From: Hyphomicrobium_A sp964622715
Lineage (GTDB): Bacteria; Pseudomonadota; Alphaproteobacteria; Rhizobiales; Hyphomicrobiaceae
Length of the DNA stretch: 37,208 nucleotides
Direction: 5' to 3'
NCBI GenBank assembly: GCA_964622715.1
Contig: CAZURR010000013.1
Span: forward strand, 1 to 37,208
The position numbers were made by a program, and so were the translations under genes. Numbering within the stretch: the stretch's first letter is position 1; every line of letters starts with the position of its first letter. A model generated the notes under the pieces. The model saw nothing but the letters and a program-made list of their open reading frames with translations, was not told the DNA's origin and searched no databases. Shown here in pieces: positions 1 to 8,259 of the stretch.

Positions 1-551
1 GTCCTCCATTTGATTGAACAACCGACTGATGGGAACTGACGCCGAGGCCCTTTGCCCGTCTCAGCGATGAGCTTCATGGCTTCAAAAAGGTCGCGTTTGG
101 TCCCAGGACTTGGTGGCTCCGTTCTGCCCTCATCGAGGCGACCGCGATACTGCAGTTCCAGATGCTCATTGAAGCCGAAGAAGTCGGGAGTGCACACAGC
201 TCCATAGGCCCGCGCCACGTCTTGGCTCTCATCGTGGAGATAGGGAAAAGGAAGTGCGTGCTGGGTGGCGAAGGCACACATTTTCTCAAAGGAATCCTCC
301 GGATAATTCGCCGCATCATTGGAGCAGATTGCGACACTTGTGACTCCCAACGGTTTGAGATCGTAGGCATCCCTCACAACGCGATCGATGGCGGCCTGCA
401 CAAAGGGGCAGTGATTGCAGATGAACATAATGAGCGTGGCATGCTCACCTCTGAGATCATCGAGCGTGTAGGTCTTTCCATCCGTGGCTGGAAGCCTGAA
501 ACTCGGGGCCTTGCGGCCAAACTCGCATTTAGATGGTGACTGTGCAGCCAT
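1..551 (-). CDS. Thioredoxin-family (AhpC/TSA redoxin-like) protein, 3' end cut by window edge
   Basis: Reading the minus strand from the ATG at 549-551 gives an open frame of 183 codons that runs off the left edge without a stop. It starts MAAQSPSKCEFGRKAPSF. A CxxC pair (Cys45-Asn-His-Cys48, followed by Pro-Phe-Val) follows a beta strand (LIMFI), as in the redoxin/thioredoxin-like family. The visible C-terminal part reads PSVGCSIKW, which is typical of the extreme C-terminus of this family (usually about 190 residues), so only a few residues are probably missing. A cytoplasmic thiol-disulfide or peroxiredoxin-like role is likely, but the substrate is unknown. No signal peptide is visible. 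It is divergent from the cytochrome c gene. Confidence 0.85.
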   Translation of the reverse strand, partial: MAAQSPSKCEFGRKAPSFRLPATDGKTYTLDDLRGEHATLIMFICNHCPFVQAAIDRVVRDAYDLKPLGVTSVAICSNDAANYPEDSFEKMCAFATQHALPFPYLHDESQDVARAYGAVCTPDFFGFNEHLELQYRGRLDEGRTEPPSPGTKRDLFEAMKLIAETGKGPRRQFPSVGCSIKWR

Positions 552-723
552 AGGCAAAGCTCAATTCAAGAAGTCGGCCTCAGTGTTATTGAGGCGCTGC
601 GTCACGCCATCGGGTGAAAGCGGTCGATTACAGTGAAGTGTTCCACTACGGGGTAGACCAGCAGCTGAAGTCATCGCATTACTGTATAAGTAAAGTCTAG
701 ACGCGACTAAGACAGGAAGGAAC

Positions 724-1104
724 ATGAGAATTAGACCCACCTACCCAACATGGCAGACTACGCGGCTGCTAGTTTGCGCCGCAATGATACTTGTCGCTGT
801 GACTTTTTCTATGCGGCCGGCTCTTGCTGCCGAAATAAGCGAGGGGAGGGCAATTCTTGAAAGGAACTGTGGCAGATGTCACGCCGTGGCTGCCGGAGAC
901 CCAAGTCCTCTGAAAGAGGCTCCCAATTTAGCGATCGTCCTTGGCTCTTACCCGGGCGAAAGACTTGAAGTGGAACTCGGCGAGGGAATTGGCTCAAGGC
1001 ACCGGGACATGCCGCAGATTCAGTTCTCGGCTGAGGAGATCACGAGCATCTACTATTATCTCCACGGCGAAGGGCCCGACTCGGAGGGCCGACGGCCGCA
1101 ATAA
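724..1104 (+). CDS. Small secreted class I cytochrome c
   Basis: A 126-residue protein with an N-terminal signal peptide: a basic start, a hydrophobic stretch at about 15-35, and a likely cleavage after Ala-Leu-Ala-Ala near residue 36. One heme c attachment site is present, Cys49-Gly-Arg-Cys52-His53. Met96, in the sequence HRDMPQ, is the probable distal axial ligand. This arrangement is that of a monoheme periplasmic cytochrome c carrying electrons. The start is supported by AGGAAGG just before the ATG. No oxidase or dehydrogenase gene is adjacent, so the redox partner cannot be inferred. The gene stands alone, divergent from the thioredoxin-family gene. Confidence 0.85.
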   Translation: MRIRPTYPTWQTTRLLVCAAMILVAVTFSMRPALAAEISEGRAILERNCGRCHAVAAGDPSPLKEAPNLAIVLGSYPGERLEVELGEGIGSRHRDMPQIQFSAEEITSIYYYLHGEGPDSEGRRPQ

Positions 1105-1107
1105 TGA

Positions 1108-1257
1108 GACGGGACCCAAAAGAGCCCCGACGTAACGGTCCTTTCCCGTTATGTGGGCGGGAGGGCCACGTTTATTCGGGCGACTGGAGATTCTGGCACT
1201 TATACCGGTTCGTTCTCAGCGCCGAAGAAGATTGCGTTTCCGCCTGACGTCCGCTAA
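1108..1257 (+). pseudogene. Possible 3' remnant of a coding sequence
   Basis: Three bases after the cytochrome c stop, one plus-strand frame is open for 49 codons to the TAA at 1255-1257. Its product has a protein-like composition (for example RYVGGRATFIRATGDSGTY and then SAPKKIAFPPDVR at the end). There is no convincing start codon with a ribosome-binding site, and it begins directly after a TGA. I do not recognise the family. It could be the tail of a degraded gene or a chance open frame. Confidence 0.22.
1130..1154 (+). terminator. Hairpin downstream of the cytochrome c gene, possible terminator
   Basis: ACGTAACGG at 1130-1138 pairs with CCGTTATGT at 1146-1154 (one G-U wobble) around a 7-base loop, 25 bases after the cytochrome stop. 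No clear T-run follows, so intrinsic termination is only a possibility. It lies inside the possible coding remnant. Confidence 0.3.
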
Positions 1258-1587
1258 GTGCCGATGGTGTCGATAAAGGCGTTGTGATTCCCGTCGAACA
1301 GTGATTCCCTCGTCTGATCTTGATCGGCGAGGGAGGGCGCGGTGATGATGGGTCGGCAGAGACCGGCCTGCGCGGCGACCTCGTTTACTCCATCCACCGT
1401 GACGCCAACGATGTGCTGCACGTCACCCGGCATGGGGGTGCGTTGGAGCGCGCGCCCGCTTTGGTGCTGCTCGATGAGGCAAGCGGAGGTGATGGGGAGC
1501 GGTGCTCTGGATCCCCACCTTCGCGGGGATGACGTTGAGGGGCGACGCGCGAACCGCCGCGGGGTTTTTGCCGTAGGCCGGAGTTGA
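1258..1587. other. Gene-poor intergenic stretch
   Basis: Between the possible remnant and the convergent RND pump gene I see no frame with a recognisable product or start signal. Several overlapping frames are open on both strands, as expected at high GC. The only structured element is the REP-like hairpin at 1511-1530. Confidence 0.5.
1511..1530. repeat. REP-like palindrome
   Basis: ATCCCC at 1511-1516 pairs with GGGGAT at 1525-1530 around ACCTTCGC, and GACG follows. This closely resembles the short intergenic hairpin with a CCTTCG core that is dispersed in many proteobacterial genomes. One stem pair is mismatched here (A1517/C1524), so this copy may be decaying. It is the only clear copy in the window. 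Confidence 0.4.
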
Positions 1588-4500
1588 CTATTCCGCTGCC
1601 TGCCCGCTTGCACTGGCGGAGCTGGGCGCCGCCAAATCGCGAGTAGCATCTCGACTTTGATGCTCGCGAGCCACGTAAGTATAGATCGCGGGCGTCACGA
1701 ACAGCGTGAATATCGTGCCAATCGTCAGGCCGGACGAGATGACGACGCCGATCGCGAAACGGCTGGCCGCGCCAGCACCACTAGCAAAGATCAGCGGTAC
1801 CATCGCGATCACCATCGAGGCTGTCGTCATGAGAATTGGTCGCAAACGAATTGCCGCCGCCTTCTCAACGGCCGCATGACGATCAAGGCCCTCTGATACC
1901 TGCAGTTGATTGGCATAGTCGACCATCAAAATTCCATGCTTGGAAATCAGCCCGATCAAGGTAACCAGACCGATCTGCGTATAGATATTAACAGTGGCAA
2001 GTCCCGCGGTTAGCGGCAGCAGCGCTCCGAAAATTGAAGTCGGCAGCGCGATCAGAATAATCAGCGGATCGCGAAAGCTCTCGTATTGCGCCGCCAGAAC
2101 AAGATATACGACGATGAGAGCGAAAATGAAGGTGATGACGAGCCGACTGCCTTCCTGCACATATTGCCGGCTCTCTCCCTGAAAGTCGTAGGTGAATCCT
2201 TCAGGGAACACGTCCTGGGATTTTAGCTTGAGGAAATCGATCACGTCGCCGAGCGTCTGCCCCGGGAACGGTACGCCCTGAAGTATCGCGGAATTCAGCT
2301 GTTGGAAGCTGGTTAGCGCGTTCGGTTGTACCGTCTGGCGCACATCGACGACGGTCGAAAGCGGCACCAAAGCGCCTGACGAGGTGCGAATCTCATAGCG
2401 CTTGATCCAATTGGGTGTGAGACGGAAGTCGCGCGGTACCTGCGGGATGACTTGATAGCTGCGGCCGTAGAGATCGAAGCGATTGACAAAGTTGCCACCA
2501 AGCAGCGTCGCCAACGAGGTGCCGATGTCCTGCATGGTAATGCCTAGCCGGTTGGCCTTGTCGTGGTCGACCTTTACCTCGATTTGAGGCGTGTCAAACT
2601 TGAGGTCCGAGTCGGCGAAAATAAATAGACCGCTCTTTTTTGCCTCGGCCTTCATCTCGTAGAGGACTCGAGCCAGCTGCTCGTAGTCCGCTGTCGTGGT
2701 GATGACGAATTGCAGCGGGGGCCCGCCCGTCGAGCCAGGCAGTGAAGGTCTGCCAAATGTGAGTACTTGGCCGCCCGCGATACTCGCTACTTTCGGCTGT
2801 AACTCCTTCAAGATCTGCTGCTGCGTACGGTTGCGTTCCTCCCACGGCTTGAAGAGAATTCCAGAGAAGGCCTGATGCACATCGCCGCCCATACCATTGA
2901 TGGCGAACACGTGCTCTTTCTCCGATACCGTATTGAACACCTCGTAGAGGTAGCCTGTCACCTGCTCCAGATAATCGAGGTTGGCCGCCGGTGGCGTCTT
3001 GACGATATTGAACAGAATGCCTTGGTCTTCCTCGGGTGCGAGTTCCTTCTGCGCGGTGGTATACATGAGCCCCGTCGCCGCGATGACGCCGACGAGTACC
3101 AAGACTGTTACTGGCCGATATTTGAGCGTGCTAGTTAAGCTGCGCTGATAGCGGTTCTTGAGATTCTCAAATACGCTATCCAGGAATCTGACGAAGCGCC
3201 CGGCCGACAGCTCCGACGTCAGCAACTTGGAGCACATCATAGGTGACAATGTCAGTGCGATGATCCCCGACACGATGACCGCGCCGGCCAACGTAAACGC
3301 GAATTCGCGGAATAGCGCGCCTGTTAGCCCCGAAACAAAGCCTATCGGAGCGTAAACCGCAGCAAGAGTGATGGTCATGGAGATGACGGGAACGGCGATT
3401 TCGCGCGCGCCCTTGATGGCTGCATCAAAAGGCTGCATCCCACCTTCGATGTGGCGGTGAATGTTCTCGACAACGACGATGGCATCGTCGACGACGAGCC
3501 CAATGGCCAGTACGAGTGCCAGAAGCGTTAGCAAGTTGATCGAATAACCAAGTGCCAGCAGGGCAAACATTACGCCGATGAGCGACAGCGGAATGGTGAT
3601 GATCGGAATGAGCGTGGAGCGTAGGCTTCCGAGAAACAGAAAGATGACGACGATCACGATCACCGCCGCTTCGATAAGTGTTGCCTGTACCTCCGCGATA
3701 GAGGCATCAATGAACTTGGTAGAATCATAGGCAATGGCCGCATCGATGCCGGGCGGCAATTGCCGTTTGATTTCGGGGAACATGTCGCGCACATCGGATA
3801 TGACCGTGAGTGGGTTTGCGGTCGGCGTCGAGTAGATGCCGATGAATACCGCTTTCAGCCCATCGAAAACCGACGACGAGTCCACGTTCTCCGCGCCGAG
3901 TTCAATAGTGGCGATGTCGTAGAGACGAACGAGTGCGTCGCCGCGCGCAGCAACGATAAGTTCGCCAAACGCCTTGGCGCTATTGAGCGATGTTTCCGCG
4001 TTGATCGTCGTTTGAACGAAGTCGCCTTTGATCTGCCCTGCTGCGGAGGTGAAGTTATTGCCGGCTAACGCTTGGCGAACCTGCGTTGGCGTAATGCCCA
4101 GCGCGGCCATCTTATCGGGGTATAGCCAGATGCGCATGGCAAAGATCTGCCCGCCCAAGATTTGTGCGTTGGCAACGCCGTCAATCGTTTGAAGTTTTGG
4201 TTGCACCACGCGCGTGAGATAGTCGGTGATCTGCGAGCTGGTCAGCGCGCTGCTGTTGAACGACAGGTACATCAGTGCCGTCGTCTCGCCTGTTTGTTTT
4301 ACGACGACGGGATCTTGGGCTTCCGGCGGCAAAATGCTCAGAACCTGGTTGACCTTGGCGAGCACGTCGGTGACGGCACGGTCTGGGTCTGCGTTAAGGC
4401 GTAAATGGAGCGTCACCGTGCTAACGTTCTGCCGCGACGAGGACGTGAGCGTGTCGATCCCTTCCGCGCTCGCGACGGCCTGCTCGATCGGAACCGTTAT

Positions 4501-4686
4501 GAATCCTTTGATCACGTCGGCATTGGCGCCTGGGTAGGTCGTCGTAATCGTGATCGTCGTACTGGAGAGTTCGGGGTATTGGCGCACAGGCAGATTAAAA
4601 AACGCGCTCAATCCGATGAGCAAGATCAACAGGCTCACGACGGTGGCAAGAACCGGCCGGCGTATGAAGATGTCAGTGAATGACAT
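1588..4686 (-). CDS. RND efflux pump, inner-membrane permease (HAE1/AcrB-like)
   Basis: 1032 residues, the usual size of hydrophobe/amphiphile exporters. It opens with MSFTDIFIRRPVLATVV, the family's N-terminal signature before TM1. A large periplasmic loop follows, then a TM2-6 block starting about residue 335. TM4 carries GLVVDDAIVVVENIH with the paired Asp residues of the proton relay. A second periplasmic loop and a second TM block (about residues 860-1010) complete the duplicated RND fold. The frame is open upstream for 50 more codons, but this start is chosen because the signature begins here and AGGA lies about 8 bases upstream. The adaptor gene ends 13 bases upstream, so the two form an operon. 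It probably exports hydrophobic compounds by proton antiport; the substrate is unknown. Confidence 0.95.
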   Translation of the reverse strand: MSFTDIFIRRPVLATVVSLLILLIGLSAFFNLPVRQYPELSSTTITITTTYPGANADVIKGFITVPIEQAVASAEGIDTLTSSSRQNVSTVTLHLRLNADPDRAVTDVLAKVNQVLSILPPEAQDPVVVKQTGETTALMYLSFNSSALTSSQITDYLTRVVQPKLQTIDGVANAQILGGQIFAMRIWLYPDKMAALGITPTQVRQALAGNNFTSAAGQIKGDFVQTTINAETSLNSAKAFGELIVAARGDALVRLYDIATIELGAENVDSSSVFDGLKAVFIGIYSTPTANPLTVISDVRDMFPEIKRQLPPGIDAAIAYDSTKFIDASIAEVQATLIEAAVIVIVVIFLFLGSLRSTLIPIITIPLSLIGVMFALLALGYSINLLTLLALVLAIGLVVDDAIVVVENIHRHIEGGMQPFDAAIKGAREIAVPVISMTITLAAVYAPIGFVSGLTGALFREFAFTLAGAVIVSGIIALTLSPMMCSKLLTSELSAGRFVRFLDSVFENLKNRYQRSLTSTLKYRPVTVLVLVGVIAATGLMYTTAQKELAPEEDQGILFNIVKTPPAANLDYLEQVTGYLYEVFNTVSEKEHVFAINGMGGDVHQAFSGILFKPWEERNRTQQQILKELQPKVASIAGGQVLTFGRPSLPGSTGGPPLQFVITTTADYEQLARVLYEMKAEAKKSGLFIFADSDLKFDTPQIEVKVDHDKANRLGITMQDIGTSLATLLGGNFVNRFDLYGRSYQVIPQVPRDFRLTPNWIKRYEIRTSSGALVPLSTVVDVRQTVQPNALTSFQQLNSAILQGVPFPGQTLGDVIDFLKLKSQDVFPEGFTYDFQGESRQYVQEGSRLVITFIFALIVVYLVLAAQYESFRDPLIILIALPTSIFGALLPLTAGLATVNIYTQIGLVTLIGLISKHGILMVDYANQLQVSEGLDRHAAVEKAAAIRLRPILMTTASMVIAMVPLIFASGAGAASRFAIGVVISSGLTIGTIFTLFVTPAIYTYVAREHQSRDATRDLAAPSSASASGQAAE

Positions 4687-4699
4687 GGGTGCGGTCCTG

Positions 4700-5851
4700 C
4701 TATTGCATAGGCCGTTTGGCGGGCAGCTTGAGCTGTTGCGAGTTGTCGATTCTGACGCGGGAACCGGAGTCGAGCTTGATCTGGCCGGTCGTCGCGACTT
4801 GTTCGCCCACCTTGAGTCCTTCCACGATCGCGACACTTTCCTCTCGGACTTGCCCTGTCCTTACGAACCGGCGTTCGACGATCAGTGCGGGCGCGCCATC
4901 GGGTTCCACGGCCGGTGACTTGCCCTCTACGGGCTCTGCCAGTTTTACGATATAGACGCTATCGCCATAGAGGCTGTAGGTTACGGCCGTACGGGGCACT
5001 GTCACGAATTCGGTTGGCTCGCCGGCTAAAACGGCCACGTTTGCGAACATGCCGGGCAGTAGCGTGCGCGTAGGATTGGGAATTGTGCCGCGCACCAGCA
5101 ATGTACGCGTATCCTGTGCCACTCTCGCGTCCAAGGACGTGATTTCACCCTTAAAGACCCGACCGGGAAATGCGTCGGTGGTGAGCTCGATCACCTCGCC
5201 CTTGCGCAGCTTTCCAATGCTTTGCTCTGGCATTGGAAAATCGACCCAGATTGGATCGAGAGCTTGGAGCGTGACCAGTGTTTGACCTGGTGACACATAC
5301 TGCCCCAACTCGGCCTTTCGTATGCCGAGTCTGCCGGCGAAGGGCGCCAGAATTATCTTTTCATCAATTACGGCTTTGATGCGATTTACTGCTGCCTCGG
5401 CCGTATCCCGCTTGGCAATCGCAGTATCGACATTGGCTTGCGACGCCACTCTCTTTTCGAGAAGTTCCTGCTGTCGCCTGAAGGCGACTTCGGCCTCGCG
5501 AAGTGTGGCGTCGGAGCTGGAAAGATCGGCAAGCTCTACCGAAATGTCGAGCTGTACGAGCTTGGCGCCCTTGGGAACTTCCTGCCCGCTCTTAAACGAG
5601 ATTTCGTTCACGATGCCGGATACTTGCGGAGCGATATTCACTCCTTGTGATGCCACAAGCGTTCCAATGGCAGGCAGGCGCTCAATCCACGTCTGCGCGC
5701 GGGCCGGCTCGGCCGTAATCGTCGCCGGCGGCGGCGTCTGCGATGCGAGGAACGACTTGATCGCCTGCGGCTTAAAGACGAGCTGGAAATACGCCAGCCC
5801 ACCGAGCAAAACCGACAGTATGGCGCTCGCAATAAAGAGGCGTTTGATCAT
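4700..5851 (-). CDS. RND efflux periplasmic adaptor (membrane fusion protein)
   Basis: 383 residues. An N-terminal hydrophobic segment at about 4-25 anchors or exports the protein. A split biotinyl-lipoyl domain follows: IAPQVSGIVNEISFKSGQEV at about 72-91, and after the hairpin, ILAPFAGRLGIRKAELGQYV. A coiled-coil hairpin at about 105-165 and a beta-barrel domain complete the AcrA/MexA-type layout. It bridges the pump encoded downstream to an outer-membrane channel. No channel (TolC/OprM-like) gene is nearby, so one must be supplied from elsewhere. AGGAA is well placed before the ATG. It is the first gene of the two-gene operon, and no regulator gene is adjacent. Confidence 0.93.
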   Translation of the reverse strand: MIKRLFIASAILSVLLGGLAYFQLVFKPQAIKSFLASQTPPPATITAEPARAQTWIERLPAIGTLVASQGVNIAPQVSGIVNEISFKSGQEVPKGAKLVQLDISVELADLSSSDATLREAEVAFRRQQELLEKRVASQANVDTAIAKRDTAEAAVNRIKAVIDEKIILAPFAGRLGIRKAELGQYVSPGQTLVTLQALDPIWVDFPMPEQSIGKLRKGEVIELTTDAFPGRVFKGEITSLDARVAQDTRTLLVRGTIPNPTRTLLPGMFANVAVLAGEPTEFVTVPRTAVTYSLYGDSVYIVKLAEPVEGKSPAVEPDGAPALIVERRFVRTGQVREESVAIVEGLKVGEQVATTGQIKLDSGSRVRIDNSQQLKLPAKRPMQ

Positions 5852-6022
5852 CGGGTATTTCCTAGGGGCGCGAGCCGAACGTTGTGGGCGCTCCGCAGAA
5901 TGTATTGAAAGCGGCTGATGGTCGATCTGCGGTCAGCCTGATCTAGGCAAGGGTTGTGATGTTCCGTGCAAAACGGTTCTAGTCCCTTGGCCCGTACCGT
6001 ACAACGCTACTGTTGCGCACAC

Positions 6023-6052
6023 TGTGACAGTGCAGCGCAGATCAGTGTCACA
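6023..6052. promoter_or_regulatory. Imperfect palindrome upstream of the RND operon, candidate operator
   Basis: TGTGACAGTG (6023-6032) and CAGTGTCACA (6043-6052) are inverted copies with one mismatch, separated by 10 bases. They lie about 170 bases upstream of the adaptor start and 20 bases after the otsB stop. Either a regulator-binding site for the efflux operon or a weak hairpin at the end of the otsB transcript would fit. No T-run follows on the minus strand, which favours an operator. Confidence 0.35.
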
Positions 6053-6072
6053 TTGTTCTGCTGGGCCTAAGC

Positions 6073-6873
6073 TCAAACGTCTAGCCGCGTGGCGAGCCCG
6101 TTGAGCCAGATGAGCACATCAGCTGGTCCATCCAAATCAATGCCAGCGTGACCGAAATGCTCGCCAGCGACCTTCAAGGCATGGCCGCCCATCTTCTCGA
6201 CCGCTGTGAACGCCGGCTCGTCACCCGCGTCGTCACCGATCATGATCGGTACGCGGTCGCGAAAGCATGGAAGCTCGGCAAGCGCCGTGAGCACTGTGCC
6301 TTTGGAATAGCCGGCAGGAACAACCTCGAACAGCTTTTTGCCCGGAAGAATGACAAGTTCGTTTGCGTGAGATTCGAGAAAGCTTCCAAGCGCGGCCTCG
6401 ATCTCGGACTCCAGCGCCGGTGCCTGGCGGTAGTGAATGGCAAGGCCTGGTCCTTTGCACTCAGCAAAAACACCGGCCCAGCCTTGGACCATCCCTGTCA
6501 GCTCGGCAACCAGGGCTTCGGAAATTGGCGCCGCGACGGGTTTGATCACACCGCCAGGTGTCGTCCGCAATTCCGCTCCATGGACGCCCGCACCTACGAG
6601 CTTCTCAGGTGCAAGCAAGGTATCGATATCTTGCAAACGTCTGCCCGTGATGATCGCGAGAGCGCCTTCGAGGCCCACCGACAAACGGCCGAGTAGCTTG
6701 GCGAGTCCCGCAGGTACGACGACGGCATCGGGCGTCGCCGCAATGTCGAGCAGCGTTCCGTCGACATCGAGAAACAGCGCGTACTGCGTTGAGGTGTCTG
6801 CAAGAATGTCGCTTGCCCGAGCCGGCCGCCCCTTGGCCCGATCCGCGTCCTGCAAGTCTTTCTCCTTCTGCAT
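6073..6873 (-). CDS. otsB: Trehalose-6-phosphate phosphatase
   Basis: 266 residues, the normal length for bacterial OtsB. This is a HAD-superfamily enzyme: motif I is Asp36-Val-Asp38-Gly-Thr (nucleophile and acid/base), motif II is in AIITGRR (Thr76), the motif III lysine is in GYSKG (Lys191), and motif IV is GDDAGDE at 213-219. It dephosphorylates trehalose-6-phosphate to trehalose in the cytoplasm, completing the step begun by OtsA in the same block. The PfkB-type kinase gene ends 48 bases upstream, so co-transcription is likely. A GAGG touches the ATG and a better-spaced GGTGGG lies further upstream, so the start is reasonable but not strongly marked. Confidence 0.93.
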   Translation of the reverse strand: MQKEKDLQDADRAKGRPARASDILADTSTQYALFLDVDGTLLDIAATPDAVVVPAGLAKLLGRLSVGLEGALAIITGRRLQDIDTLLAPEKLVGAGVHGAELRTTPGGVIKPVAAPISEALVAELTGMVQGWAGVFAECKGPGLAIHYRQAPALESEIEAALGSFLESHANELVILPGKKLFEVVPAGYSKGTVLTALAELPCFRDRVPIMIGDDAGDEPAFTAVEKMGGHALKVAGEHFGHAGIDLDGPADVLIWLNGLATRLDV

Positions 6874-6921
6874 CCTCGAAATGATCCCACCGCCGCTAGC
6901 CGTCGTTTCAACGAATCTGGT

Positions 6922-8013
6922 TTATAGCGGCCATTTACGCACCGGAAAATCGGGCGCGTCTCCAAGACGCGCCTCGATCGCTTCGCGCGTCAAGAGCCCC
7001 GTCTGTGTGTCGACATGGGCAACGACGCTGGCTGCGTTAACCGCTGCAGACTTGAGCGCCGCCTCGCTGGACTGACCAAGAGCGAGGAATGCTGCAAAAG
7101 TTGCCGCAAATGCGTCGCCTGCGCCTGCAGTGCCTGCTACCTCGGCATCGAGCGCTGGACAAAACAGAATTTCATCCTTGTGGCAGACGAATGCGCCCCC
7201 GAGTCCATCAGTCAGCAGGGTGCATTTCGTGCCCAATTGGCGCAGAGCACCGAAAAACTTCGGCAAGCTCATCGCAAAGCCGCCACTGGCAAGCCCGCGT
7301 GCTGCAAGTGGCGGGGGTTGCTCGCCGCGTTCCAATTCCAGTGGCGGACCGCCCTCGCCGAACCGTGCAACGAGGCTTGTGACCATGACGTCGGCTTCCG
7401 CGCGGTTGATTGCAAGGATGTCAATTTGCGGAAGGCATTGTTGGACGGGATCGCCGCGCGCCGATAGCTGCCGTACACCCGGGTTGACTGCGATGAGCGC
7501 ACCATGCGCCTTCGCTTTCTCGATGATCATTGGAAAGCAATCGGCTGACTTATTCGAAAGGTGGGAGATGTAAACAAGATCGACGGCAAATGCGTCGTCG
7601 TGCAGGTCACTCGGATCTAGGAGCGTATTGGCACCGCGATATGTAAAGACCGCAGCGTTGCGTTCGTGAGACGAGACGAGCACCGAACCGCCCGTTGGTG
7701 CGCGCGCATCGCGGCTCACCCAACGCGGTGATACGCCCTCTTCTATCAGACGTGCTACGACCGTCTCAGCTCGTTCATCACGCCCGAGCTTAACTAAGGC
7801 GGCGACGTCGAGGCCTAGTCGTGCCAGCGCAATCGACGTATTCACCGCGCCGCCGCCGCAATGCATGGAAATATCGAGCGCTTCCGTCTTGCGGCCTTCC
7901 TCGAGCAACAGGAACGAGCTTTCGGCATTCAACATCGACATGCGCTCGATGTGTTCGCTCTCGATGATGGCGATCGTATCGATCATTGCACCGCCGACGG
8001 TCAGGGCCTTCAT
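6922..8013 (-). CDS. PfkB-family carbohydrate kinase
   Basis: 363 residues from the ATG at 8011-8013. The N-terminus MKALTVGGAMIDTI matches the ribokinase-fold opening strand. GGGAVNTSIALARLG (about 53-67) is the PfkB signature 1 region. TAGAGDAFAATFAAF (about 295-309) is signature 2, with the catalytic Asp in GAGD. It would phosphorylate a sugar or nucleoside with ATP, but the substrate cannot be read from the sequence. An insert around 225-250 is rich in Gly, Pro and Glu. It sits between otsA and otsB. An alternative GTG start 9 codons upstream (8040) has GGGGA before it; the ATG is preferred because the fold begins there. Confidence 0.85.
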   Translation of the reverse strand: MKALTVGGAMIDTIAIIESEHIERMSMLNAESSFLLLEEGRKTEALDISMHCGGGAVNTSIALARLGLDVAALVKLGRDERAETVVARLIEEGVSPRWVSRDARAPTGGSVLVSSHERNAAVFTYRGANTLLDPSDLHDDAFAVDLVYISHLSNKSADCFPMIIEKAKAHGALIAVNPGVRQLSARGDPVQQCLPQIDILAINRAEADVMVTSLVARFGEGGPPLELERGEQPPPLAARGLASGGFAMSLPKFFGALRQLGTKCTLLTDGLGGAFVCHKDEILFCPALDAEVAGTAGAGDAFAATFAAFLALGQSSEAALKSAAVNAASVVAHVDTQTGLLTREAIEARLGDAPDFPVRKWPL

Positions 8014-8259
8014 TGTCGATTCACGAGCGACACTTCGCACCGTCCCCAGAGTGTACTGCCCATTCTTCGTCGCAAAGACTCGTTCCTTCGATGAATCTGC
8101 TGCGACTTAGGTGATGATCGCGTCCGTTGGAAGTTCCTCGGCGCGCTAATGCTGGCCGCTTTTTGTCGGGAGAGTGAATGTCTTGCATGCGAGGATTCAT
8201 GTTTGAGAGGGAAATGGCCGACCGCCGATCAGCGAAGCGATCAACAACCGCACGCTGTG

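Noticed and set aside
4687..4836. A 50-codon N-terminal extension of the RND pump
   Set aside because: It overlaps the adaptor gene, is Ser/Arg/Pro-rich, and the family signature starts at MSFTDIF.
6023..6052. The TGTGA/TCACA arms read as a CRP/FNR site
   Set aside because: The spacing between half-sites is far longer than the usual six bases of TGTGA-N6-TCACA.
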